A stretch of DNA of 64,000 nt from assembly GCA_003250355.1 (NCBI GenBank), contig QKGS01000079.1, positions 79,092-143,091 on the forward strand. Direction: 5' to 3'. Position 1 is the first letter of the stretch; every line of letters starts with the position of its first letter. Source of the DNA: Bacteroidota bacterium (GTDB taxonomy: Bacteria; Bacteroidota; Bacteroidia; Bacteroidales; SZUA-534). A program made the translations under genes and the position numbers. The notes under the pieces are model-generated. The model did no database searches, was not told the origin of the DNA, and saw nothing but the letters and a program-made list of their open reading frames with translations. This document shows positions 8,853 to 18,311 of the stretch, piece by piece.

Positions 8853-9752
8853 CTATTTAACTACTTCCTCCCTGATTTTTTTAATGCCAATAGCGATTTT
8901 ATTAAGAACTTCATCACTAACTACCACATCAGATTTTGATTTCACTTTTGTTAACTTATTATCTGCAATAACCTCAGGCTCAATATAAGTATACTCTGAT
9001 TGAACCTCATCAAATTCATAAGAAAGATCTACTAAATTATCAATTAGTTTTGCCATCTCGTCTGATTCATGATAATATGGAGTCATTACTTTAATCAAAC
9101 TGTTTAACGGCTGCTTATTTTCACCTAAACGCTTTATTAAATCTTTATTCTTTGTTTCAACAGCTAAATGTGACAATAAGTACATTGACTCAATCCAACC
9201 TCCAACAAGAATTAGTGCACCATCTTTTTGTCTTTGATTCTCTTTCAAGAAAAAGTCAACGTCAGCATAGGTATTCGATATAATATACATTAAAGAGTCC
9301 TTATTTGTTACATTATGCTCAATTCTATCAAATACATTCACATCAATTGCTGAAGTTAGCCCCAAATCTTGAGTCAATAATTTTATTACTGAAAAATATT
9401 TCACAGCAATAGGCGATTGTTCATAAGCATTGGCATAAGCTAAATCGGCTCCATATACACCCAAATTAATACTCTTTTTAAAAGTATTATTATATTGTGT
9501 ATACCGAGTAGGTACATTAAGCAGCAATTCATTATATCCTGCTCCTATTTCCTTAACAAGAACCGACAACTGATAAGGAGATGGTATACTAAATAGAGTT
9601 TGTTCAAACTTTATAACCTTATCGGCTGTATCAATTGTTACTTCTAGTTTATCTTCAATAGCTTTTGATCTCTTTTTATCTTTTCCAGACTCACATGAAA
9701 AGAATAAAAAAGAAACCATTACACAAATAGAAAAAATTGTAGTTTTTTTCAT
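8853..9752 (-). CDS. Lipoprotein of unknown function
   Basis: About 299 aa. The ORF track starts 27 codons upstream, but MKKTTIFSICVMVSFLFFSC is a textbook lipoprotein signal ending in a lipobox Cys, so I place the start at 9752. The mature part is mostly helical and without recognised domains. The conserved-looking core is the segment around INLGVYGADLAYANAYEQ and GGWIESMYLL. It is the first gene of the probable operon with the small secreted protein and the TerB-ABC fusion. Anchored in the membrane facing the periplasm, it may assist the transporter; nothing in the sequence shows an enzymatic site. Confidence 0.75.
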   Translation of the reverse strand: MKKTTIFSICVMVSFLFFSCESGKDKKRSKAIEDKLEVTIDTADKVIKFEQTLFSIPSPYQLSVLVKEIGAGYNELLLNVPTRYTQYNNTFKKSINLGVYGADLAYANAYEQSPIAVKYFSVIKLLTQDLGLTSAIDVNVFDRIEHNVTNKDSLMYIISNTYADVDFFLKENQRQKDGALILVGGWIESMYLLSHLAVETKNKDLIKRLGENKQPLNSLIKVMTPYYHESDEMAKLIDNLVDLSYEFDEVQSEYTYIEPEVIADNKLTKVKSKSDVVVSDEVLNKIAIGIKKIREEVVK

Positions 9753-9904
9753 ATAAATACATTTGAATAATATCGTTATTTCTTGCTTATGCAAGTAATG
9801 AAAAAAAAAATAAATCTCAAAGCTATAAAACAATAATGATTATTGCTTTTTGAATCTATTAGTAAATCTATAAAAATTAAGGAAATAAAGAAAGAATGCT
9901 TCTG

Positions 9905-10852
9905 TTAATTAAATGAATTTAACATTTTTTTATATTCAGACCTGGATAAGTCTTGTACATAATAAGTAGCAGGATTAATTCTCTTATTGTTGTAAATTAC
10001 TTCATAATGTAAATGAGGACCTGTTGAACGACCGGTATTTCCCAGTAAACCTACAACTTCACCACGTTTTACAGAATCACCAACATTAACCAAAATTTTA
10101 TGAAGATGCGCATATCTTGATTTATATCCAAATCCATGATCAACTAAAACCATTCTTCCATATCCGCCATTCGATTCTGAAACCTGACATACAACCCCTT
10201 TTCCAGTTGAATACACATCTCTTCCTACTTCAGCTGAAATATCTACACCATCGTGCATATCCCAAACTTTTAAAATCGGATGAAATCTATATCCAAATTC
10301 TGATGTTATCCAATACTTGTCGGGGAAAATTGGAAAAATGCCCGGAACAGATAAGATGCTATCGTTTTTTGAATAAACTGCTTTACCAACAAGCTGATAT
10401 GATTCTATCTGCACTTCCAACTGTTTAAGCAGTTGATCTCCTTTCCTATTCGATTCAATCAAAAATTCACCATTCTCGAACCCCCTAAGCTCCGTATAAG
10501 ATTCAGTACCACCATAACCTGCTTTGCGCTCTGTCTCTGACAACTCTTCCATTTGAACTATTACTCTATACAGCTTATCGTCATTATCCTGAATATTCGA
10601 CAATCTGTTTGAAATAGAATCAAATTTTTTATTAATATCGGTTAATTTGCTTATAAGCTTCTCATTTTTATAAGTTAACATAACCGTATCAAAAGAAAAG
10701 TCGAATACAAAATGAAAAACTCCCCAAACAAGTGAAGCCAACAATAAGCTACCTCCCAAATACTTAAATACCTTTACAGCAAGATGCTTAGCTGAAAGTT
10801 TTGAAGTTTCAAATTGTAAAGTTTCTTTATTTAATATTATGTTATTACGCAT
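9905..10852 (-). CDS. M23-family metallopeptidase (LytM-like) with membrane anchor and coiled coil
   Basis: A probable peptidoglycan endopeptidase or an activator of one. From N to C the 315-aa protein has one membrane segment (about residues 28-52), a coiled-coil stalk (about 60-110), and an M23 domain (about 185-300). The Zn-binding set is visible: HDGVDIS (His and Asp), and HLHYE preceded by GNTGRSTGP. With the expected His residues present, it is likely active. The single anchor puts the domain in the periplasm. It lies 152 bases upstream of the lipoprotein operon and has its own promoter, so it is probably transcribed separately or as a long leader gene. Confidence 0.9.
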   Translation of the reverse strand: MRNNIILNKETLQFETSKLSAKHLAVKVFKYLGGSLLLASLVWGVFHFVFDFSFDTVMLTYKNEKLISKLTDINKKFDSISNRLSNIQDNDDKLYRVIVQMEELSETERKAGYGGTESYTELRGFENGEFLIESNRKGDQLLKQLEVQIESYQLVGKAVYSKNDSILSVPGIFPIFPDKYWITSEFGYRFHPILKVWDMHDGVDISAEVGRDVYSTGKGVVCQVSESNGGYGRMVLVDHGFGYKSRYAHLHKILVNVGDSVKRGEVVGLLGNTGRSTGPHLHYEVIYNNKRINPATYYVQDLSRSEYKKMLNSFN

Positions 10853-10871
10853 ATTTTTATGTTTATAAAAG

Positions 10872-10901
10872 CAAATATATTTTTTTGAGCCTAAAAAACA
10901 A
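10872..10901 (-). promoter_or_regulatory. Promoter of the M23 peptidase gene
   Basis: On the minus strand, TTG (10901-10899), a 19-base spacer and TATATTTG (10879-10872) match the Bacteroidetes consensus. The start codon is 19 bases further. Confidence 0.6.
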
Positions 10902-11100
10902 TAGTATTAGTACATTTTTTTATCTAAAAAAAATATTATGTTATGTATTTTTACTAATAATGTTAATAAATGCCATTTTTACATTAGTTTTCAACATTTT
11001 GCGACAAATAATACATACTTATAAACTTATACGGACAAAAAGTCTTTAAGTTTACAAATGGCAAATTAATTGTGGTTGGTTATGTAAAAAACATTACGTC

Positions 11101-13689
11101 ATGAACTACAATAATTTAACTATTAAAAGCCAAGAAGCTTTAGAAAAGGTTTTAAATATTGCTGTAAAACATGAACACCAAGCAATAGAACCTCTTCATA
11201 TTTTAAAATCTATAATAGAAGTTGAGCAGGAAATAAGCAATTTCATTTTCAACAAACACAACATCAACTCTATTAAATTTAATGAAATTCTTGACTCTAT
11301 TCTATCGTCGTACCCAAAAGTTTATGGTGGGTCTCCTTATTTATCGGAAGATAGTAATAAAGTTTTAGTAACAGCTCAAACGATATGTAATAAAAAAGGG
11401 GATCAATTTGTTACAACAGCCCATATATGGAGCGGCTTACTTGAAATAAAATCAGATGCCAGTAAGCTTTTAAACGATCAGGGAATTACAAAAAAGAGCT
11501 TAGAACAAACTATTGAACAATTAACTCAAGGTAAAAAAGTTAATTCGCAAACTGCTGAAGATTCATACAACTCTTTAAATAAATACTCCATTAATTTAAA
11601 TGAACTCGCTGCAAACGGAAAGCTTGATCCGGTGATTGGTCGTGACGAAGAAATAAGAAGAATTCTTCAAATTTTAAGTAGGCGGACAAAAAATAATCCT
11701 ATTGTGGTTGGTGAACCTGGTGTTGGAAAAACCGCCATTGCCGAAGGGATTGCACAACGCATAGTTAATGGAGATGTTCCGGAAAACTTAATTAATAAAA
11801 AAATATACTCACTTGATATGGGTGCCCTTATAGCAGGTGCTAAATACAAAGGTGAATTTGAAGAACGGCTTAAAAGTGTTGTTAATGAAGTTATAGAATC
11901 AAATGGTGATATTGTTTTGTTTATAGACGAAATACACACCATAGTTGGTGCAGGAAAAAGCGAAGGTGCCATGGATGCTGCAAATATTCTAAAACCGGCA
12001 CTTGCCAGAGGTGAGCTAAGAGCTATTGGAGCAACAACATTAAACGAATACCAAAAGCATTTTGAAAAAGACAAAGCATTAGAACGTCGATTTCAAATGG
12101 TATTAGTAAATGAACCTGATAACTTAAGTACAATATCAATTCTAAGAGGAATAAAAGAGAAATATGAAACTCATCACAAAGTAAGAATACAAGACGATGC
12201 TATTATTGCTGCAGTTGAACTTTCTCAAAGATATATCAGCGATCGTTTTCTTCCCGATAAGGCTATTGACCTTATGGATGAAGCTGCATCGAAACTTCGC
12301 CTTGAAATAAACTCTGTGCCGGAAGAGATTGATGAACTAGAAAGACAAGTAAAGCAATTAGAAATAGAGAGAGAAGCAATAAAACGAGAAGGGAATACTA
12401 TAAAACTTAGCAGCATTGCTGAAAAACTATCAATAATAAACGAAGAGCTTAAAGCAAAAAGAGCTAAATGGAAATCGGAAAAAAATATTATAGACAATTT
12501 GCAAGCTGCCAAACAGAATATTGAAAATTACAAACACGAAGCCGAAGTTGCAGAACGCTCGGGCAACTATGGTAAGGTTGCTGAAATTAGATATGGGAAA
12601 ATTAAGGAAGAAGAAGAAAAAATAAGAGTTTTAGAATTGGAGCTTAAAGAAAAACAAATATCGGGTGCTTTAATAAAAGAAGAAGTAACTACTGAGGATA
12701 TTGCAGAAGTTGTATCAAAATGGACTAAAATACCTGTCAAAAAAATGATTCAAGGAGAAAAAGAAAAGCTTCTGAATCTTGAAAATGAACTTCACAATCG
12801 GGTAGTTGGTCAACACAATGCAATTACATCAATTGCAGATGCTGTTAGAAGAAGCAGAGCCGGACTACAAGATGAAAACAGGCCAATAGGTTCATTTATA
12901 TTTTTGGGTACTACCGGTGTTGGAAAAACAGAATTAGCAAAGGCTCTTGCAGAATTTTTATTTGATGATGAACATCAGATAACAAGAATTGATATGTCGG
13001 AATATCAGGAAAGACACTCTGTGTCGCGATTAATTGGAGCGCCTCCGGGATATATTGGCTATGACGAAGGTGGACAACTTACTGAAGCTGTTAGAAGAAA
13101 GCCATATTCTGTTATTTTACTCGATGAAATTGAGAAAGCCCATCCTGATGTATTCAATATATTACTTCAGGTTCTTGATGATGGACGTCTGACCGATAAT
13201 AAAGGACGGATTGTAAATTTCAAAAACACTATAATTATAATGACATCAAATTTAGGTGCAGAAATAATAAAAGACTGGTTTGATAAATATGATGAATCAG
13301 AATATGAAAGCCACTTTGATTTACTTAATGAAAAAATGTTTGAAATGCTCAAAAAAAACATAAAACCTGAATTTTTGAACAGAATAGATGAAGCGATTAC
13401 ATTTAAACCTCTTTCTCATGAAAATATCAAGAAAATAGTTCTTTTACAAATTGACAGAGTAATAAAAAGACTTAACAAGCAGAACATTAAGCTTGATATA
13501 TCTGAGAGTGCATTAGAATATCTTGCACAAAAGGGTTATGATCCTTCTTTTGGAGCAAGACCTGTTAAAAGAGTTATTCAAAATGAATTACTCAATAATT
13601 TAAGTAAAGAAATAATTTCCGATAAAATAAATATTAGTTCTACTCTAAGAGTAGACATGGTTGATAATAGAATTACGTTCTCTAATTAA
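11101..13689 (+). CDS. clpB: ATP-dependent disaggregase ClpB
   Basis: The Hsp100 chaperone that pulls polypeptides out of aggregates together with DnaK. It is 862 aa, the family's normal size. The Clp N domain occupies about 1-145. Nucleotide-binding domain 1 has Walker A GEPGVGKT at about 204. The coiled-coil middle domain of about 400-525 distinguishes ClpB from ClpA/C. Domain 2 has Walker A GTTGVGKT at about 603, and the C-terminal SFGARPVKR segment is present. I see no ClpP-binding loop. It is monocistronic, closed by a terminator. No clean TAnnTTTG element precedes it, so a heat-shock or other alternative control is possible but not shown. Confidence 0.97.
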   Translation: MNYNNLTIKSQEALEKVLNIAVKHEHQAIEPLHILKSIIEVEQEISNFIFNKHNINSIKFNEILDSILSSYPKVYGGSPYLSEDSNKVLVTAQTICNKKGDQFVTTAHIWSGLLEIKSDASKLLNDQGITKKSLEQTIEQLTQGKKVNSQTAEDSYNSLNKYSINLNELAANGKLDPVIGRDEEIRRILQILSRRTKNNPIVVGEPGVGKTAIAEGIAQRIVNGDVPENLINKKIYSLDMGALIAGAKYKGEFEERLKSVVNEVIESNGDIVLFIDEIHTIVGAGKSEGAMDAANILKPALARGELRAIGATTLNEYQKHFEKDKALERRFQMVLVNEPDNLSTISILRGIKEKYETHHKVRIQDDAIIAAVELSQRYISDRFLPDKAIDLMDEAASKLRLEINSVPEEIDELERQVKQLEIEREAIKREGNTIKLSSIAEKLSIINEELKAKRAKWKSEKNIIDNLQAAKQNIENYKHEAEVAERSGNYGKVAEIRYGKIKEEEEKIRVLELELKEKQISGALIKEEVTTEDIAEVVSKWTKIPVKKMIQGEKEKLLNLENELHNRVVGQHNAITSIADAVRRSRAGLQDENRPIGSFIFLGTTGVGKTELAKALAEFLFDDEHQITRIDMSEYQERHSVSRLIGAPPGYIGYDEGGQLTEAVRRKPYSVILLDEIEKAHPDVFNILLQVLDDGRLTDNKGRIVNFKNTIIIMTSNLGAEIIKDWFDKYDESEYESHFDLLNEKMFEMLKKNIKPEFLNRIDEAITFKPLSHENIKKIVLLQIDRVIKRLNKQNIKLDISESALEYLAQKGYDPSFGARPVKRVIQNELLNNLSKEIISDKINISSTLRVDMVDNRITFSN

Positions 13690-13692
13690 CAT

Positions 13693-13730
13693 AAAAAAGG
13701 TTCAGACAAAGTACTGAACCTTTTTTATAA
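13693..13730 (+). terminator. clpB terminator
   Basis: 13-bp stem AAAAAAGGTTCAG / CTGAACCTTTTTT with an 8-base loop and a T tract, starting 4 bases after the clpB stop. Confidence 0.9.
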
Positions 13731-13839
13731 CATACCTTTAAAATATCGATAAAGAACAATAGCAAAATAAATAGCTCTGCAGGGTTGAAAAACAACTTTT
13801 TTTTAGTAAAATAGCAGTATAAAATTAAACTGAAGCTAT

Positions 13840-16791
13840 ATGCAAATAAGGGCATCGATAAGAACAAAAATGTTAGTTTCAATTCTAACAACAGTTGTAA
13901 TTATTTTCACTATATCAATTATTGTATCAAAAAAACAATATAACAAAGCAGCAACAGAAGAATCGAAGAGGCTAGCTTTGAACGTTGCAAAAGCAAACAC
14001 TTCTGAAATTGAAAAAAAAATACAGCTCGCTGTTTCAAACATTACAACATTGGCATCGGCGTTCAGTAAAAAAGATGCAATACCCGAAAATCAATGGAAA
14101 AATATTTATTTGTCAATGTATCAGAAAGTATATTCCGACAACCCTATAATTCACAAATTATGGGACACATGGGAGTATTATGAATATGATACCATAAACA
14201 ATAAAACTTATGAAAGATATGGTATTAGACTTTACAATAAAAACAATTTAGTACGACAAGATATTTTCCACAACAATACAAATGATGAAAATACTATATA
14301 TTCTGAGTCAAGAGAAGCTTTAAAACCTCTTATTCACACACCTGTAAATATTAAAAACAACGAACTAATTAAACAAGTAGCTACTATTTCTGCTCCTATT
14401 ATAATTAACAATGAGTTTGCGGGTATTATTGCTGCAGAAATACTTATTGAAGATATTCAAAAGATAGTAAAAGAGATTAGGCCATTTCCAAATACTCATG
14501 CTATTCTTACTGCAAATAATGGCTCAATAATATATCACAAAGACTCATCGCTAATAGGAAAAGATATTACAATTGCTTTTCCTGACCTTAGCGAAGAATT
14601 TACACTATCTGACAAAATAAAAAATGGAACAGAAGGAATATACTCCGGGAAGTATCAAAAAAAGGATATTACATTAACAATTACTCCAATTAATGCAAAC
14701 TTTTCAAGCCAGCCATGGAGTCTTTGCCTTGTTATTCCAACAAAACATCTTACTTCGGTTACTAACAAAACCACTATTTATACAATAATTACAAATATTA
14801 TTGGATTATTATTGGTAACAATTGTAATAATATTTATTGCCAAGTATATTAAAAACAATTTAAATAAAGCAAGTGAAACACTTGTGTTATTAGCTACCGG
14901 AAATATTGATAATGCTAAAGAAATAATTATTAAAACCGGAGATGCTATTGAAAATATTGCAGACTCTGTAAATAAACTAATAAAAGGGCTAAATACAACT
15001 TCTGAATTTGCAAAACAAATAGGTGAAGGTAATTTAAATGTAGAATACAAACCATTAAGCGATAAAGATTCATTAGGCAACTCTCTATTATATATGAGAG
15101 AAAATTTAAAAAAAGCTAATAAAGAAGCTGAAGAGAGAAAGCTATTGGAGAGCAAACAAAACTGGGCAACAAGTGGATTAGCCAAATTCAGCGATATTCT
15201 CCACGCCAATAACGATAACATTCATAAACTTTCATACCAAATTATGAGTAACCTGATAAATTATTTAGATGCAAATCAGGGAGCACTTTTCATTATTGAA
15301 GAAGACTATAACAAGAATAAAATTCTGAGCCTAAAATCTGCTATTGCTTATGGTAGAGAAAAGCATATGAAGAGAGAAATTGAAATTGGAGAAGATCTTG
15401 TGGGCAGATGCGCTTATGAAACTAAAACAATATATATAACCGATGTGCCCAATGACTATATAAATATAACATCGGGTTTAGGTACTGCAAATCCGGGATT
15501 TTTATTATTAGTACCTCTTTCATTAAATAACGAAATATTCGGAGTTATTGAAATAGCCTCATTCAATAATTTAGAAAAGCACCAAATAGAGTTTGTTGAG
15601 AAACTGGGCGAAAGTATCGCTTCTACTATTTCAAATGTAAAAATAAACGAACGCACTTCATCGCTATTAAAACAGTCGAAACAACAAACAGAAGAAATGG
15701 CGGCCCAGGAAGAAGAAATGCGCCAAAATCTTGAAGAACTTCAAGCTACTCAAGAAGAAGCTTCAAGAAGAGAACATGAACTGGAAGCTATGTTAAAAAC
15801 ACTTGGTGACTCAGCATTCATTGTAGAATATGATATGGATGGAAAAATTATTTATGCAAATGAAAAATATGCCGGTGTTTTAGGTATAGAACACGATAAA
15901 ATTATTGGCATGAACCACGCTGATGGATTTGATTTTAACAAAACACAAACTGCCGGTTATGAATACTTTTGGAACGACCTAAAGAAAGGAATAAGCAAAA
16001 AAGAAAGAAATAAACTCATTATAAAAAATAAAGAGATTTGGATTGAAGAGTCATATACTCCTATTTTTGGCAAAGAGACAGACAAACCTTATAAAATACT
16101 AAAAATAGGTATTGATATTACTGCCGAAATAAAATACAATGAGTTGTTGACCAAGCTTAAAACAATGGAGGAAGCAATAACTTATGACAATAACAAAGAC
16201 AATGTAATACTAATTGACAAAGGAAAAATTAATAATGATTTAATATCAGAAAAGAAAACTGATTTTAATACTACAAATGAACATATAACTACTCATAATA
16301 AAAAAACACAAGACAATAATGAACTTGATTCCAAAAATGTAGATTCTGAATTAGACTATTCCAAAGAAGATGAGTCATCACATGATATTATTACAGAAGA
16401 TGGCAAACTTATATGCTGGCACGATAAATACGAAATCACAAATAATGAATTAAACGAACAACACAAACAACTAATTGAACTTGCAAATATCTTATATTCA
16501 TCTGTTGCTAATGAAAAAAGCAAAAAGGAGATTAAAGATAACCTAAGAAACCTAACTGATTTTGCGGCATATCACTTTGGAAATGAAGAGTCATATTTAG
16601 AAGAAGCCGGATATAATAATATGACAATACAATTAGACAGTCACAAACAATTTATGACTTTACTTGAAAATATTTCTAAAGCACTAAAAAACAAGACAAT
16701 AACAGATTACAGCAATATAATGAATGATATGAAAGTATGGCTTCACTTACATTTTTCTGACATTGACAAATTATACGATGGAATAGTATAA
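13840..16791 (+). CDS. Membrane sensor: Cache - GAF - PAS - hemerythrin, no known output domain
   Basis: A 983-aa sensory protein. In order: a membrane segment at about 9-29, a periplasmic double-Cache-like region (about 35-300), a second membrane segment (about 308-332), a HAMP-like/linker region, a GAF domain (about 460-605), a Glu/Gln-rich coiled coil (QTEEMAAQEEEMRQNLEEL), a PAS domain (about 655-765), a low-complexity Asn/Asp/Lys linker, and a bacteriohemerythrin-like domain (about 855-983). The last carries EQHKQL, HFGNEE, an H followed by F, and HFSDID, but one canonical iron-ligand His is Gln. There is no kinase, GGDEF, PP2C or MCP signalling domain. It could signal O2 or NO plus a periplasmic ligand to a partner protein. 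It stands alone and converges on the secreted-protein operon with a 2-base gap. Confidence 0.85.
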   Translation: MQIRASIRTKMLVSILTTVVIIFTISIIVSKKQYNKAATEESKRLALNVAKANTSEIEKKIQLAVSNITTLASAFSKKDAIPENQWKNIYLSMYQKVYSDNPIIHKLWDTWEYYEYDTINNKTYERYGIRLYNKNNLVRQDIFHNNTNDENTIYSESREALKPLIHTPVNIKNNELIKQVATISAPIIINNEFAGIIAAEILIEDIQKIVKEIRPFPNTHAILTANNGSIIYHKDSSLIGKDITIAFPDLSEEFTLSDKIKNGTEGIYSGKYQKKDITLTITPINANFSSQPWSLCLVIPTKHLTSVTNKTTIYTIITNIIGLLLVTIVIIFIAKYIKNNLNKASETLVLLATGNIDNAKEIIIKTGDAIENIADSVNKLIKGLNTTSEFAKQIGEGNLNVEYKPLSDKDSLGNSLLYMRENLKKANKEAEERKLLESKQNWATSGLAKFSDILHANNDNIHKLSYQIMSNLINYLDANQGALFIIEEDYNKNKILSLKSAIAYGREKHMKREIEIGEDLVGRCAYETKTIYITDVPNDYINITSGLGTANPGFLLLVPLSLNNEIFGVIEIASFNNLEKHQIEFVEKLGESIASTISNVKINERTSSLLKQSKQQTEEMAAQEEEMRQNLEELQATQEEASRREHELEAMLKTLGDSAFIVEYDMDGKIIYANEKYAGVLGIEHDKIIGMNHADGFDFNKTQTAGYEYFWNDLKKGISKKERNKLIIKNKEIWIEESYTPIFGKETDKPYKILKIGIDITAEIKYNELLTKLKTMEEAITYDNNKDNVILIDKGKINNDLISEKKTDFNTTNEHITTHNKKTQDNNELDSKNVDSELDYSKEDESSHDIITEDGKLICWHDKYEITNNELNEQHKQLIELANILYSSVANEKSKKEIKDNLRNLTDFAAYHFGNEESYLEEAGYNNMTIQLDSHKQFMTLLENISKALKNKTITDYSNIMNDMKVWLHLHFSDIDKLYDGIV

Positions 16792-16793
16792 GA

Positions 16794-17267
16794 CTAAAAA
16801 CCGGTTTTAATTGAAACCATATCTTCAATTAATATGCCGATACAACCTTCATAATATATTGTATCGGCAGTACCGGCCGATGGTTTTGGAGCATTTAACT
16901 CAATTGATAAGTCTTGAGATTTCACACATGAAAATTCTACATGAAAGCTATAATCATTAGTACTATTATCATATAACAACTCACCATCATCTTTTATTAA
17001 TCGAAATTGTATAACATTATCGAAAACATTGTCGGCACATATTGTAATTCGATAATCTTTTCCTGAAAAAATTGGTAAAGTAACAATTCTTTGTTCTCCA
17101 GATTTAAATTTAAAACTAACTGATGATTTATTGAGTGAATAAACAAACTTTGAATCGGGACTAATACATGATTTTCGATAATAATCGAAACAGTCCTGAG
17201 CTTTTAATGATAAACAAAGAGGCAAAAAAAACAATACCAATGACACAAAATATCTATAATTAGCCAT
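16794..17267 (-). CDS. Small secreted protein (paralogue A)
   Basis: 157 aa with an N-terminal signal peptide (FFLPLCLSLKAQ), a short Cys-rich region and a compact beta-rich domain. It is clearly related to the next protein upstream: both carry F/Y-x-G-[KR]-DYRI-[ST]-IC, a LLYDNST-type segment, and a C-terminal block of the form GC[IV]G[IV]L[IV]E with a final GF. It is the last gene of a three-gene unit, 4 bases after its paralogue. Function unknown. An export role or an extracellular binding role is possible; no catalytic motif is seen. Confidence 0.72.
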   Translation of the reverse strand: MANYRYFVSLVLFFLPLCLSLKAQDCFDYYRKSCISPDSKFVYSLNKSSVSFKFKSGEQRIVTLPIFSGKDYRITICADNVFDNVIQFRLIKDDGELLYDNSTNDYSFHVEFSCVKSQDLSIELNAPKPSAGTADTIYYEGCIGILIEDMVSIKTGF

Positions 17268-17271
17268 AAAG

Positions 17272-17796
17272 CTAAAAACCTTTACTTGGTGTAATCATAT
17301 GCTCAACAAGTACTCCAACGCAACCCATTTCCTGATCTTTGCGAACAAATATTAAATCTTCTGCTTCCTGATTTTTAATTAATTCGTTAGTTCCAGGTAC
17401 CTTTATTTGAATATATACATCTCTTGATTGAGCAACTGTAAATTCAAATTCAGAAGCAAACTCATCGGTTGAGTTATCATACAATACATTATCGGTATCG
17501 GCATCTATAATTTTAAATTCCAACCTATTACCGAGATTGAAATCCCAACAAATAGAGATTCTATAATCACGCCCATTATAAATGGAAAGTGGAAAACGTG
17601 ATGTTTGACCTTTTAAAAATAATGCGCTACGTGATTCTGAATTATATTTGTAATATATATTTCCACTATTAGGACAACTATCCCTTTCGTATTGAAAACA
17701 TTTTCTTACTCTATAATCATTTGATTGAGCAAATGCGTTGTTAAATGTCAAAAACAATGACACAAATAATACGCTTATAAAAATTCTTTTTATCAT
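17272..17796 (-). CDS. Small secreted protein (paralogue B)
   Basis: 174 aa with a signal peptide (FLTFNNAFAQ). The mature domain is a paralogue of the protein encoded immediately downstream; shared blocks are NGRDYRISIC, VLYDNSTDEF and GCVGVLVEHM. This points to a tandem duplication. It lies 12 bases after the GldM-C-like gene and 4 bases before its paralogue. The conserved Cys residues (CFQYERDSC at the mature N-terminus, GC near the C-terminus) could form disulfides in the periplasm. Function unknown. Confidence 0.72.
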   Translation of the reverse strand: MIKRIFISVLFVSLFLTFNNAFAQSNDYRVRKCFQYERDSCPNSGNIYYKYNSESRSALFLKGQTSRFPLSIYNGRDYRISICWDFNLGNRLEFKIIDADTDNVLYDNSTDEFASEFEFTVAQSRDVYIQIKVPGTNELIKNQEAEDLIFVRKDQEMGCVGVLVEHMITPSKGF

Positions 17797-17808
17797 TAAA
17801 ACAACTAG

Positions 17809-18234
17809 TTAATTTGAAAAGACAACCTTTACTGTTTTTGTAGACGGTTCCGACTGCCTATTACTGCCCGAATATAAAACAATATCTTTTATGTAAAAAA
17901 ACTTATACGAAACATCTTTGTTTTTTACAATCAAATTTTTCATTTCCTCTGTAATTCTACATCCATCGGATTGTAAAGTTATATTATTACCCAAACTTAA
18001 TGCATTAAACTTGAAACTTACTACATTTAACCCTTTTTGGTTAACCAAAATAGTATCGGCCTCAAGTATTTGCTCTCGTGTAACCATAACCTTATCGGAA
18101 TCTATTAATAAATTATTAATAACAATTAAGGTATCGTAATGACTATTATATTTTTTCTCATCATTTTCCTGACAAATAGCCATTGTAAAAAACAATAACA
18201 TTATAAATGAAAAAAATAATTTCCTTATTGTCAT
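17809..18234 (-). CDS. Secreted protein resembling the GldM C-terminal domain
   Basis: 141 aa with a signal peptide (FIMLLFFTMAICQ). The mature part reads like the last beta-sandwich domain of the T9SS motor protein GldM: a strand V[VI]SF.., a Ser/Gly-rich turn, a helix ITEEMKNLIVKN, then YKFFYIKDIVLY. Such free-standing domains occur in Bacteroidetes, but the match is from memory and weak, so it could be an unrelated sandwich. It is the first gene of a unit with the paralogous pair. A TATTTTTG -7-like element lies on the minus strand at 18267-18260, without a good -33 partner. Confidence 0.6.
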   Translation of the reverse strand: MTIRKLFFSFIMLLFFTMAICQENDEKKYNSHYDTLIVINNLLIDSDKVMVTREQILEADTILVNQKGLNVVSFKFNALSLGNNITLQSDGCRITEEMKNLIVKNKDVSYKFFYIKDIVLYSGSNRQSEPSTKTVKVVFSN

Positions 18235-18311
18235 ATTAAAAATTATTATAAATCAAGCTCAAAAATATAAAATCCATTATAATTATTATCTCTTAGCTAT
18301 AATTTTTTCTG

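Noticed and set aside
10801-11049. 82-aa ORF upstream of clpB
   Set aside because: Composed of AT-rich low-complexity residues (Leu, Phe, Lys, Tyr), overlaps the start of the M23 gene on the other strand and covers its promoter. It shows no domain or ribosome site.
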